A stretch of DNA of 53,101 nt from Caldithrix abyssi (GTDB taxonomy: Bacteria; Calditrichota; Calditrichia; Calditrichales; Calditrichaceae), in assembly GCA_011369465.1 (NCBI GenBank), contig DRQG01000031.1, positions 1-53,101 of the forward strand, in the 5' to 3' direction. Under the pieces are notes generated by a model. It was not told the DNA's origin, made no database searches, and was given only the letters and a program-made list of their open reading frames with translations. This document shows, piece by piece, positions 18,323 through 26,921 of the stretch. The position numbers and the translations under genes were made by a program. Within the stretch, counting starts at the first letter, position 1; each line of letters starts with the position of its first letter.

Positions 18323-18871
18323 TCAGATACGATTTTGCCGCCGCAGGAAATGATATGTCCGCATTAAACCGATTATTGCCAGGGCGTCTTTTATCTCGCC
18401 CTGTAAAACCATATCCCAGGCTTCAAGAAAGGGTAATCTCCGGATTTTCAAATCTTCGGTATGATCGGGTTCGGCTTGCCCCTGGTGGAGTTCCTCTGCC
18501 AGATAAATATATCCGATCTCATCGGTAAAACTGTTGCTGGTGTACAGCGTATCCAGAAAAGTCCAGCGTTTTGCGCTTAAACCGGTTTCTTCCAACAATT
18601 CGCGTTTGGCGCCGATCAGCGGGTCTTCGTCTTCCTTCCCACCGCCTTCGGGAATCTCCCAGGAATACACATCCAGTGTATAACGATATTGGCCCACCAG
18701 GTACGTTTGTAAGTCCTCGGTCAAGGGCACAATGCCGATGGCCGGTTTGGTTTCCACAACCCCGTAGATTCCTTTACTACCGGAAGGCGTGATCACCTCG
18801 TCTTCGCGCAGCCGAATCCAGTCATTTTTGTAAATCTGTTTACTGTGTAGTCTTTTCCAGGGGTTTTTCAT
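18323..18871 (-). CDS. Nudix hydrolase, ADP-ribose pyrophosphatase type
   Basis: A complete Nudix box (G-x5-E-x7-R-E-L-x-E-E-x-G-L) spans residues 76-98 of a 182-residue protein. E-I-P-E-G-G-G before it and a Q-Y-R-Y motif earlier are typical of ADP-ribose/nucleoside-diphosphate-sugar hydrolases. The ATG at 18871 is preferred over an upstream in-frame start at 18949 because AAGGAAGA lies eight bases before it and the family N-terminus begins there. Cytoplasmic. Likely cleaves ADP-ribose or a related nucleotide sugar; exact substrate unknown. Transcribed divergently from ftcD across a 412-bp gap that contains a repeat element. Confidence 0.9.
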   Translation of the reverse strand: MKNPWKRLHSKQIYKNDWIRLREDEVITPSGSKGIYGVVETKPAIGIVPLTEDLQTYLVGQYRYTLDVYSWEIPEGGGKEDEDPLIGAKRELLEETGLSAKRWTFLDTLYTSNSFTDEIGYIYLAEELHQGQAEPDHTEDLKIRRLPFLEAWDMVLQGEIKDALAIIGLMRTYHFLRRQNRI

Positions 18872-19283
18872 CGTATCTTCCTTAAGATTCCGTAAATCGC
18901 CGGGCGCGCCGCTTCCGTTCTTCAGGAAAATTACAGGCCCGCCGGTCATTTTTGCTTTGAATTTTCAAGCTTTCTTAGTAAGTTTTGACACATAGCTGCC
19001 CTAAATGATCAGCAGCTACTTAAAAATAGTATTAAACGTAAAATTCCCCCTTAAAAAAGGGGGTAGGGGGTTGTAAAATCATCTAACAGATTGTATTTAC
19101 GTTTTGCGCAAAAACACCCCCTTAGTCCCCACGCCACGCCACGGCGCACAAGCCTTAATGGGGGAAACTTGTAAACACTGATATCTCACGTAGTCTTTTT
19201 CATCTATTAGGACGGATGTGGTTTTGACAAATATTTCACGCAAAGTTAAAAGAAAGTAAACTACAAAGCAATTTGAGGTGAAA
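18872..19283. other. 412-bp divergent intergenic region, Nudix gene / ftcD
   Basis: The gap separates two divergent genes and must hold both promoters, but I cannot place them with confidence. Its centre is occupied by a hairpin-ended repeat (19040-19168). The ~100 bases next to ftcD are AT-rich, with GAGGTGA at 19275-19281 as that gene's ribosome site. No known riboswitch fold was recognised. Confidence 0.6.
19040..19168 (+). repeat. Hairpin-ended MITE-like element, copy A
   Basis: The element begins with AAATTCCCCCTT followed by AAAAAAGGGGG and TAGGGGGTTGTAA, runs through a less conserved middle, then ends with T-T-T-T-G-C then ACACCCCCTTAGTCCCC and finally TTAATGGGGGAAAC. Copy B at 30471-30581, read on the other strand, has the same order of parts. 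Its ends are complementary (AATTCCCCC against GGGGGAAA), so each copy could fold end to end. Copy A carries about 20 extra bases (C-G-C-C-A-C-G-C-C repeats) near its right end. It has no coding capacity, so any mobility would need a transposase elsewhere. Confidence 0.75.
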
Positions 19284-21116
19284 ATGGAACAAGCGTTAGT
19301 AGAATGCGTACCGAATTTTTCCGAAGGAAAAAATCTTGATGTTATTAAACAGATTACCAATGAAATTGAAGCGGTGGAAGGCGTGAAACTGCTGGATGTG
19401 GATCCGGGCAAGGAAATGAACCGTACCGTGGTTACCTTTGTCGGCAGTCCGCAGGGAGTGAAAGAGGCTGCCTTCAGGGCGATAAAGAAAGCCTCCGAGC
19501 TCATCGATATGTCCAAACATCACGGATCGCATCCGCGTATGGGCGCCACGGATGTTTGCCCGTTTGTACCCGTAAGCGGAATCAGCACCGAAGAATGTAT
19601 AGAGCTTTCCAAAGAAGTGGCCAAACGGGTGGGCGAAGAACTGAATATTCCCGTCTATCTGTACGAAAAGTCAGCCCAGAAACCAAACCGGAAAAATCTG
19701 GCCGTTATTCGTCAGGGCGAATACGAGGCGCTGCCCCAAAAATTAAAAGACCCGGAATGGCAGCCCGATTACGGCCCGGCTGAATTTAATCCCAAAGCAG
19801 GAGCGACGGTTATCGGCGTACGGGAGTTCTTAATTGCCTATAATATCAGCCTCAATACGCGTGAATCCAAATATGCCACTGATATTGCTTTTGAATTGCG
19901 CGAAAAAGGGCGTTCGGCGCGCCGCGGCAACACCAGCCCGTTTTATTTTAAAGGCAGCGAAATCCTGAAATACCGTGAAGGCAGCTATCCTTGCGGAAAC
20001 TGTGAATTCGTGGGCAAAACCATTCAGGAAACCATCGACCATTGTTCGAAGGATCATAACTATGATTTAGCCGCTTTGTTGCGATTGAACGGGATCAATC
20101 CGCAGAAGCCGGAAGGCAAATCCGTAAAAAAACCGGGTAAATTTACCCATTGCAAAGCCATCGGCTGGTTGGTGCCCGAATATGACCGCGCACAGCTTTC
20201 TATCAATCTGACCAATTATAAAATAACCCCCATGCATGCCGTACTGGAGGAAACCCGTAAGCTGGCCGCAGAACGCGGTTTGGTGGTTACCGGCAGCGAA
20301 ATTGTGGGTATGGTGCCGTATCCCGCCCTTCTGGAAACGGGCAAGTATTATCTGAAAAAACAGGGCCGCTCTGTGGGTATTCCCATCCGCGATATATTGG
20401 AAACGGCCGTGCAGTCGCTGGGGCTGCGCGATGTGAGCGAGTTTAAAATCGAAGAACGCGTGCTGGGTCTGCCATCCGATCTGAATGCCCCGCTGGTGAA
20501 GATGACCGTAAGTGATTTTGTGGATGAAGTTTCGCGGGAATCTCCGGCGCCCGGCGGCGGTTCCATTGCCGCCCTGTCCGGAGCTCTTGGTGCAGCGCTT
20601 TCCTCTATGGTAAGCAATTTAACGGCCAATAAAAGGGGCAGCGAGAAGGTGGATGAAATTCTGAACAAAGCGGCCGAAAAAGCGCAGGAAATCAAATTTG
20701 CCCTGGTACGCGCCGTGGATGACGATACCAACGCTTTCAATGCCTATATGGATGCGCGCCGACTGCCATCCAAAACGGAAGAAGAGAAGCAGAAGAAATT
20801 TGAAGCCGAACAGGAAGGACTCAAACAGGCCGTACGGGTGCCACTGAATACAGCGGAAAACAGCTACAAAGCCATCGAAGTGGCGGAAACGGTTGTGCAG
20901 TACGGTAATCCCAACTCCATTACCGATGTAGGCGTGGGGGCATTGATGGCCTATAACGGCGTTAAAGGCGGCGTATATAATGTACTCATCAATTTAGGGG
21001 ATATCAAAGACGAGGCCTTTGTGATGACCATGCGCAATCAATGCGTGGAATTGGAAAATAAAGCCGCCGAAAAACTTAAAGAAGTACTTGAGAAAGTTGA
21101 AGCAAAAATCAAATGA
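19284..21116 (+). CDS. ftcD: Bifunctional glutamate formimidoyltransferase / formimidoyl-THF cyclodeaminase
   Basis: It transfers the formimino group from formiminoglutamate to tetrahydrofolate and then deaminates it, the last steps of one histidine-degradation route. The formiminotransferase part fills residues ~1-390 (E-C-V-P-N-F-S-E-G at the start, H-P-R-M-G-A-T-D-V near residue 80). The cyclodeaminase part fills ~405-610 (S-P-A-P-G-G-G-S-I-A-A near 420). At 610 residues it exceeds animal enzymes (~540), partly because of a Cys2His2-like insert (C237, C240, H253, H258). ATG 19284 is preferred to GTG 19278, since GAGG lies five bases before it. It overlaps the next gene (ATGA). No other hut genes are in the window. 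Confidence 0.95.
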   Translation: MEQALVECVPNFSEGKNLDVIKQITNEIEAVEGVKLLDVDPGKEMNRTVVTFVGSPQGVKEAAFRAIKKASELIDMSKHHGSHPRMGATDVCPFVPVSGISTEECIELSKEVAKRVGEELNIPVYLYEKSAQKPNRKNLAVIRQGEYEALPQKLKDPEWQPDYGPAEFNPKAGATVIGVREFLIAYNISLNTRESKYATDIAFELREKGRSARRGNTSPFYFKGSEILKYREGSYPCGNCEFVGKTIQETIDHCSKDHNYDLAALLRLNGINPQKPEGKSVKKPGKFTHCKAIGWLVPEYDRAQLSINLTNYKITPMHAVLEETRKLAAERGLVVTGSEIVGMVPYPALLETGKYYLKKQGRSVGIPIRDILETAVQSLGLRDVSEFKIEERVLGLPSDLNAPLVKMTVSDFVDEVSRESPAPGGGSIAALSGALGAALSSMVSNLTANKRGSEKVDEILNKAAEKAQEIKFALVRAVDDDTNAFNAYMDARRLPSKTEEEKQKKFEAEQEGLKQAVRVPLNTAENSYKAIEVAETVVQYGNPNSITDVGVGALMAYNGVKGGVYNVLINLGDIKDEAFVMTMRNQCVELENKAAEKLKEVLEKVEAKIK

Positions 21117-21706
21117 GTATTCGTAAACTGCTGGAAGAAAAAGAAAATCAGCTCAGCCGACACGGTTATATGGAGTTTGGCGCTGAAGAGTTGGATAATT
21201 TAAATACTATCGACTTAAAACATATTCTGGATGTGTTCAAAGGCCATGCTTTGATGAAGCTGCCGGCGTCGGAAATTCGTTTTTTTGAATGGCTGAAAGA
21301 GGCGGACCCTTCTGTGTGGGATGATTTATGGGCGGATGCCGAGGATGAAGCCTATCTGGTCAGCGTGAATTTCCTCTCCCATTTTGTAGGCCGCAACCTC
21401 GGTTTCCCCATCTGCGATTTGGTGGATGAACCCAATTACTGGTTTTCACCCCGCCACATCAAACCAAAGGGCAGGGAAGAACTGGATGAAATCTTCGTAA
21501 AGGTGGAACAGGGCGTCAAACTCAATCTGGCCGAATATTTCTTATACAGTCTCCATGCCGGTTCATTCGATATCTGGCATTTCTGTTATAAGCACCAATT
21601 AAATATTGCCGATGTTAAAGCGATTGTTGAAGATCTTGTCTTTCGGGGATTATTGGTACATCTGACCCAACGTGACGATCTGGTTAAATATCTGGATTTT
21701 GAATAG
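21113..21706 (+). CDS. Conserved-looking protein of unknown function, coupled to ftcD
   Basis: This 197-residue soluble protein starts at an ATGA overlap with the ftcD stop, so it is almost certainly translated with it. It is acidic and mostly helical, with no signal peptide, membrane segment or known catalytic motif. Notable patches are F-F-E-W-L-K-E-A-D near residue 60, N-F-L-S-H-F-V-G-R-N near 85 and a C-terminal wing-like segment (I-V-E-D-L-V-F-R-G-L-L). I do not recognise a family. Coupling to ftcD suggests folate or histidine metabolism, but nothing in the sequence shows it. Confidence 0.75.
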   Translation: MSIRKLLEEKENQLSRHGYMEFGAEELDNLNTIDLKHILDVFKGHALMKLPASEIRFFEWLKEADPSVWDDLWADAEDEAYLVSVNFLSHFVGRNLGFPICDLVDEPNYWFSPRHIKPKGREELDEIFVKVEQGVKLNLAEYFLYSLHAGSFDIWHFCYKHQLNIADVKAIVEDLVFRGLLVHLTQRDDLVKYLDFE

Positions 21707-21760
21707 ATTCATGCCGGTTTGTTCGTTCGGCTGAGTTAAATACAATTAAAAGAGCACAGT

Positions 21761-22885
21761 ATGCAAGAATTCGAAGCCTACCTGGCCATTCTGTTTAAAT
21801 TTTTAACCGCTTCTCTGCTGATTGAACGCATTCTCGAATATCTTGATAAAATCTTTACCTTCCTCGGTTTTGCCGGCGGCAATAAAAAGATGCTGATTCG
21901 CCTTTCCGGCCAGGCCTTGAGCGAGGATGAAGAGGAAAGCCGCATCCGACTTAAAATGCTGCTCATGCAGACGGTTGGCGTAATCAGCGGGATGGTGATC
22001 TGTTATTCGTCCAAGCTGGGTATCGCCAGAGAATTGGGGTTTGTTACGGGCGATACGCTTAAATGGTGGGATGTATTTCTCTCGGGGATGCTGATCAGCG
22101 GCGGTTCGGAACCGATTCATAACCTGATCAACTTTCTTAAAGAAAAGAAGGATTTACTCAAAACGGAGCGTCGCCGCTTGGAAAGCGGACAAACCGGCAC
22201 ACCCGTTGAAAAAAATAAACTACCCCGTAGTACCGGCGGCGGTGAATCCTCGCCAAAATTTCCACATCTGAAACTTTCGTACGATGGGGGAATATATCCC
22301 GATAAGCCGGGGCATTCCCTGCGTAAAAACAATCCCCGGTTTATCGTTATCCACCATTCCGCAACCAGAGAAGACCTGACCTTCGAAGACATTGTTAAAA
22401 TAGAACAAAAAGAAATCACCAATGAGAAGGGCAGCTATCGTCTTGATCCTTCCTTTCATTGTGTGATTACCAAAGACGGCAAGTATCATAATTATTGCAG
22501 GTGGGATTCGGTGGGCTGGCATTTGGCCCGTGGAAAAACCATTTACAACGCCAATTCATTAGGGCTTTGCTTTGTAGGTAATTTTGAAAATCGTAAAAAT
22601 GTGAAAGGGTATAATACCTGGAACAGTAATCCCAGACCAACCGAAGCCCAGATAGAAACCGGAGCCAGAATGCTGGCGCTATGGCGTTATTTATATGATA
22701 TTGACGAAAAAAATGTGGTTGGCCACCGCTCGGTTAAAAAACGACATACGGCCTGTCCGGGCAATAATTTCCCGCTTGATCGTCTGATTGCCAAATCCAC
22801 ACAAATTATGAATGATTGGGAAAAACAGGCCGCAGTCAAAAGAGAACTGGACACCTTTGCCAATCAAAAATACATCTATGTATAA
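21761..22885 (+). CDS. Membrane-module protein fused to N-acetylmuramoyl-L-alanine amidase (Amidase_2)
   Basis: Residues ~1-135 form a membrane module: hydrophobic helices near 5-35, 66-86 and 104-124, the last reading L-S-G-M-L-I-S-G-G-S-E-P-I-H. A Ser/Pro/Lys-rich linker follows, then an amidase domain at ~190-355. The expected zinc ligands are present: H198 in V-I-H-H-S, H322 in V-G-H-R-S and C332 in T-A-C-P-G. The domain would cut the amide between N-acetylmuramic acid and L-alanine in peptidoglycan, held at the membrane. Its membrane module is clearly related to the protein encoded 12 bp downstream. A membrane part joined to a wall hydrolase next to a second membrane protein recalls holin/endolysin pairs, but there are no phage genes around it. 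Confidence 0.82.
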   Translation: MQEFEAYLAILFKFLTASLLIERILEYLDKIFTFLGFAGGNKKMLIRLSGQALSEDEEESRIRLKMLLMQTVGVISGMVICYSSKLGIARELGFVTGDTLKWWDVFLSGMLISGGSEPIHNLINFLKEKKDLLKTERRRLESGQTGTPVEKNKLPRSTGGGESSPKFPHLKLSYDGGIYPDKPGHSLRKNNPRFIVIHHSATREDLTFEDIVKIEQKEITNEKGSYRLDPSFHCVITKDGKYHNYCRWDSVGWHLARGKTIYNANSLGLCFVGNFENRKNVKGYNTWNSNPRPTEAQIETGARMLALWRYLYDIDEKNVVGHRSVKKRHTACPGNNFPLDRLIAKSTQIMNDWEKQAAVKRELDTFANQKYIYV

Positions 22886-22897
22886 CGGGAGCCCCTG

Positions 22898-23455
22898 ATG
22901 AACAGACGGTTTCATATTATTGCATACGGGTTTTTTACATCGCTGCTTTTTTTTGAAATTTTATCAGCGCAAACGGCAGGCGGTGATTTGGTAAAAACCG
23001 ACACCAATGTGTTAAAAGTGTATTTTTTTCTGCTGGTATTTGCCACAATTATAAGCCGGATCGTCCAGTTTGTGAAGTTGTTTTTCCAATGGCTGTGGCC
23101 AAAAGTATCCTTCCTGCAGCGCATAAGTGAAGTTTTATGGCTTGCCGTTAAAAAACAGATGGATAAACTGAAACTCAGCTACAAGGAAGAGGATATCAAA
23201 CAAATCATTCGCACCGTTCTGTTAGCGATCGTATTGCACACCCTGGGGCTTATCATCGGCATTGTGATTTGCCTGAATTTTAAATTGGGCGTGGTGCATT
23301 TATTAGGCTGGGCCAATATTCATCCCACACTCAATTATTTGATTACCGGTCTGTTAATCGGAGCCGGAATAGACCCGGTTCATTCGGTTTTCCGGCTGGC
23401 CGAGGAAAAACGGCGCATTAAAAAGCTGAAATCCCGGATGGCCGGAAGCGAATAG
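22898..23455 (+). CDS. Membrane protein paralogous to the amidase membrane module
   Basis: This 185-residue protein has a signal-like N-terminal helix (to about residue 26), further helices near 37-65, 100-125 and 147-168, and a basic C-terminus. The segment G-L-I-I-G-I-V-I-C, then K-L-G-V and I-T-G-L-L-I-G-A-G-I-D-P-V-H lines up with the amidase protein's G-V-I-S-G-M-V-I-C, K-L-G-I and L-S-G-M-L-I-S-G-G-S-E-P-I-H, so the two share ancestry. GGGAG precedes the ATG and the gap to the amidase gene is 12 bp, so they form an operon. I infer a hetero-oligomeric membrane partner of the amidase; there is no named family I can give. Confidence 0.78.
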   Translation: MNRRFHIIAYGFFTSLLFFEILSAQTAGGDLVKTDTNVLKVYFFLLVFATIISRIVQFVKLFFQWLWPKVSFLQRISEVLWLAVKKQMDKLKLSYKEEDIKQIIRTVLLAIVLHTLGLIIGIVICLNFKLGVVHLLGWANIHPTLNYLITGLLIGAGIDPVHSVFRLAEEKRRIKKLKSRMAGSE

Positions 23456-23467
23456 GATGAAGGATAA

Positions 23468-26400
23468 TCAATTTTCCTCCATTTTAATCGGTTCGTAATC
23501 TTTGAACCAGGATACCCGATTCAATTCCACTTTATTGCGATAGTTTTGCCAGTCGGTTTTGATAAAACGGTTGATTGCTTTGAGCGCTTCCTTTAATGCC
23601 TGTTCCGCTTTGCGAATGCGGGTATATTCCCGTTCTCCGAGGGCGTCATAGGCCGACTGAATATAACGATACGCTGTGCTTAACAAGGCACCCACCTTAT
23701 CGGGATCGTTACGGATGCCCTGTACTTTCTTCTGAGTGATTTGCTCGATCAACACCTGAGCGGAATCATTCACAGCTTTGCCTAATTTTTTTAACGCCTT
23801 CAGTGAATCATTATCCGTAGTTCCGATTTGTTCGGAAACCAGCTTGACAGTTTTCTGAATTTCCTGCAATTGGTCAACCGCTTTGGTCGCTTTCTCTATT
23901 TTCTTTAGAAAGGAAACTGCTAAATCGTGCCGTGCCTTCAGGTTCTTTATCTCTGCCGGAATGCGGGGATCAAAACGTACGGAAAATGATGTGGAATCGA
24001 CAAATGTTCCGTGGCTGACGCGGACAGCGTAGGTTCCGGGAACCACTTGCGGCCCGGACGGTTCCGGTGCATCTTCTTTTTTGGGTTTGGGCTGGCCGGG
24101 AAAACGCACTCCCTTTTGCCGGAAATTCCAGTAAAACCGGTTAATACCGAATTTCGGTTTCTTACGTAAAGTCCGAATAACCTGACCGGAGGCGTCTAAA
24201 AATTCTATTTTTACGCTGTCCTGTAGGCTGTTGACCGCCTGCTTTTTATTCGGTCCTTTCTGTTCCGTGTCATCTTTTGGTGTTTTTTCGCTGGTATCCG
24301 GTGTCAGAATGTAGGTAATCATCGCCCCGTAAGGACGGTTCTGTCCCTTAAATTCTTCCGCTCCGGGGAAGCGCGCTCCGCTGACCGATTTATAAATCAT
24401 CATTTCAGCGTCCGGAACCGGGAAAAGGTGCAGGGGCCTATGCAAAAGCTGTTCACCTTGTCCGGCCAGTGCACGCAGCGGCTCGATCCGGTCTATGATG
24501 TAGGCTGCCCTGCCAAATGTTCCGATAATTAAATCATTCTCACGTGGATGTATCTTTAAATCCATAGTCGAAACGGTGGGGAAGCCTTGCGTCCATTTTG
24601 TCCAGTTTTTTCCGGCATCGATGCTTACATACAGTCCGGATTCCGTTCCCAGAAAATAGAGATTCGCTGCTTTTAAATCCTGAACAAAGCTCAATGCGTG
24701 TCCGTAAACCTGTTTTTCATCTACGATGCGCTTCCAGCTTTCACCATAATTTTCAGTGTGATATACATACGGTTTCCAGTCATCCTGGCGGTAATTATTA
24801 ACTACCGCAAAGGCCTCAGCCTCGTTGAATACAGAAGGATGAATCTGGGTAACCCAGCCGTTTTTCGGAAAATCATCTATGTTTGATGTGAGGTTCTGCC
24901 ATGATTTACCGCCGTTTTTGGTGAGCTGGATATTCCCGTCATCGGTGCCCACCCAGATAACGCCTTTTTTAACCGGGCTGGGTGCAATGGATACAATGGT
25001 TGTATAATTTTCCGCATTGGTTACATCGTAAGTCAAGCCGCCGCTTTCCAGCTGTTTTTGCTTTTCGGGATCGTTGGTGGTTAAATCGGGCGAAATGATT
25101 TCCCAGGTATCGCCGCGATCGGTACTTTTGTGCACATACTGACTTCCGTAGTAGATTGTGGTCGGCTCGAAAGGATCGTGGGCGATAGCGGCATTCCAGT
25201 TAAACCGCAATTTTTGCCCCTGCGGATGATAAGGCCGAATGATCTTGAGATAACCTGTTTTGCTGTCGTAGCGGCTTACCCAGCCTCCCTGCGACATACT
25301 GTAGCCGTAGCGTGGATTACTGCTGTCGGGCACAACATCAAAGCCATCGCCAAAGCTGAGTTCCAGCCAATGGCTGTTGCGTATGCCGCCCCGCTGATAG
25401 ATGCGGCTTGGGCCCTTCCACGATCCGTTGTCCTGCATACCGCCGTAAACATTGTATGGTTTCTCAAAATCGTAATTTATGTGATAGAACTGGGCCAAAG
25501 GTAAATTATGAATAAAGCGCCAGGTTTTTCCGCGATCCCGCGATATGGCCATCCCGCCGTCGTTACCGTCTATAATGAAATCAGGGTTTTGCGGATGAAT
25601 CCACCAGGCGTGATGATCCGGGTGAATGTCCTGCCAGGGGATTAAGGTATGGAAGGTTTTTCCGCCGTCCTCACTGACCGTAACAATCGAATGCAGGTTG
25701 TAAACCCGGTTCTCGTTAGAAGGGTCCACATAAAGATCGGCATAGTAAAAAGGCCGGCTGCCGATATTGCTGTCGCTGATCTTTTTCCACTTAAATCCGC
25801 CGTCCTCGGAACGGAAAAGCGCTGTTTTTTTGGCTTCTACCAGAGCATACAACACGTTGGGCATACTGCGAGATACGGCCAACCCTATACGGCCTAACTC
25901 GCCCTTGGGTAATCCGTCTTTTTCCGTCCGCCTTTGCCAGGTTTTACCGCCGTCGAAGGTAACATACAAACCGGAACCCTGCCCGCCTGATTTAAAGAAC
26001 CAGGGCCAGCGGCGATACTCCCACATGGCGGCAATAAGTTTGTTGGGGTTGCTCGGATCCATTACCAGATCGGCAGCGCCCGTTTTCGGATTTACGTAAA
26101 GAATCTTTTGCCAGGTTTTGCCGCCGTCGGTGGTTTTAAATATACCCCTTTCCTTGCCTTCGCCCCAGGCAGAACCCTGGGCCGCCACATAAACGATATC
26201 CGAATTGTAAGGATGGATGAGTATGCGATGGATATTATGTGTTTTTTCCAATCCCAGATGCTGCCAGGTTTTGCCGCCATCGATGCTTTTGTAGATGCCG
26301 TTGCCGCTGGACTGGCTGTTCCGCGGGTTGCCTTCGCCCGTGCCCACCCAGATGATATCCGGAATGCGCTGATCAATGGCTACGGCGCCAATAGAGGCTA

Positions 26401-26668
26401 CCGGCTGATCGTCAAATATGGGCTGCCAGTGTACCCCGCCGCTGCGCGAACGCCAGACGCCACCGGAAGCTGTACCGATATAGATGATGTCCGGATCGGA
26501 AAGAACCACATCGATGGAAGTTACCCTACCGCTCATCCCTGCCGGGCCAATGCTGCGGGCTTTCATTCCGTTAAACAGATCCATATCCAAAGGTTGGGCG
26601 GTTAATGTACCGAGCAACATTACCGCAATTATTAAAAAAACAGAGTGGCTTGTTGGATTAATTCGCAT
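23468..26668 (-). CDS. Secreted sortilin/VPS10-type BNR-repeat protein
   Basis: This 1,066-residue protein has a signal peptide ending near residue 25 (L-L-G-T-L-T-A-Q). Long runs of BNR/Asp-box repeats (for example S-I-D-G-G-K-T-W, T-T-D-G-G-K-T-W, S-E-D-G-G-K-T-F) spread over residues ~30-730 and would form one or two ten-bladed beta-propellers of the sortilin-N kind. From ~780 on there is a beta-sandwich-like stretch, then a helical C-terminal region (~900-1060) rich in Lys and Glu. Proteins of this layout are often called glycosyl hydrolases, but no catalytic residues are evident and a binding or scaffold role is equally likely. Exported to the periplasm or surface. GGAG lies eight bases before the ATG. 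Confidence 0.88.
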   Translation of the reverse strand: MRINPTSHSVFLIIAVMLLGTLTAQPLDMDLFNGMKARSIGPAGMSGRVTSIDVVLSDPDIIYIGTASGGVWRSRSGGVHWQPIFDDQPVASIGAVAIDQRIPDIIWVGTGEGNPRNSQSSGNGIYKSIDGGKTWQHLGLEKTHNIHRILIHPYNSDIVYVAAQGSAWGEGKERGIFKTTDGGKTWQKILYVNPKTGAADLVMDPSNPNKLIAAMWEYRRWPWFFKSGGQGSGLYVTFDGGKTWQRRTEKDGLPKGELGRIGLAVSRSMPNVLYALVEAKKTALFRSEDGGFKWKKISDSNIGSRPFYYADLYVDPSNENRVYNLHSIVTVSEDGGKTFHTLIPWQDIHPDHHAWWIHPQNPDFIIDGNDGGMAISRDRGKTWRFIHNLPLAQFYHINYDFEKPYNVYGGMQDNGSWKGPSRIYQRGGIRNSHWLELSFGDGFDVVPDSSNPRYGYSMSQGGWVSRYDSKTGYLKIIRPYHPQGQKLRFNWNAAIAHDPFEPTTIYYGSQYVHKSTDRGDTWEIISPDLTTNDPEKQKQLESGGLTYDVTNAENYTTIVSIAPSPVKKGVIWVGTDDGNIQLTKNGGKSWQNLTSNIDDFPKNGWVTQIHPSVFNEAEAFAVVNNYRQDDWKPYVYHTENYGESWKRIVDEKQVYGHALSFVQDLKAANLYFLGTESGLYVSIDAGKNWTKWTQGFPTVSTMDLKIHPRENDLIIGTFGRAAYIIDRIEPLRALAGQGEQLLHRPLHLFPVPDAEMMIYKSVSGARFPGAEEFKGQNRPYGAMITYILTPDTSEKTPKDDTEQKGPNKKQAVNSLQDSVKIEFLDASGQVIRTLRKKPKFGINRFYWNFRQKGVRFPGQPKPKKEDAPEPSGPQVVPGTYAVRVSHGTFVDSTSFSVRFDPRIPAEIKNLKARHDLAVSFLKKIEKATKAVDQLQEIQKTVKLVSEQIGTTDNDSLKALKKLGKAVNDSAQVLIEQITQKKVQGIRNDPDKVGALLSTAYRYIQSAYDALGEREYTRIRKAEQALKEALKAINRFIKTDWQNYRNKVELNRVSWFKDYEPIKMEEN

Positions 26669-26921
26669 AGGGAGGTCTCCGTGATTCTGGTAACAAAATC
26701 GGACTATTCAAATCTATCATAGAATATATTGTAATTTAGACATTCTGAAAATAATTGCAAATGAAGTTGTTTTAAAGGATGCCGCATACCATATCATAGT
26801 GTGAGTTATAGCCAACAATGGAACAAAGGGATAGCAATAAGGCGGGGGAAAACATAGTAAAAAAAACAGCGTTCCACTTAGAGTAAGCAGAACGCTGTAA
26901 ATAAGCAGGAGCTAAAATGAA
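26669..26921. other. 253-bp gap between peroxiredoxin and sortilin genes
   Basis: Both neighbours are on the minus strand. The part next to the peroxiredoxin holds its terminator hairpin. The remaining ~190 bases must hold the promoter of the sortilin gene; they are AT-rich, but I see no site I would name. Confidence 0.6.
26859..26898 (-). terminator. Rho-independent terminator of the peroxiredoxin gene
   Basis: Read on the minus strand, A-CAGCGTTC pairs perfectly with GAACGCTG-T around a 15-base loop, and eight T residues follow. It begins about 25 bases after the peroxiredoxin TAA. Stem, loop and T-tract are all seen directly. Confidence 0.88.

Noticed and set aside
19000-19283. Riboswitch upstream of ftcD
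   Set aside because: The structured part is explained by the hairpin-ended repeat, which recurs in an unrelated place; no conserved riboswitch core was recognised.
21761-23455. Prophage lysis cassette
   Set aside because: Neighbouring genes are metabolic or secreted housekeeping types; no capsid, tail, integrase or phage regulator is nearby.
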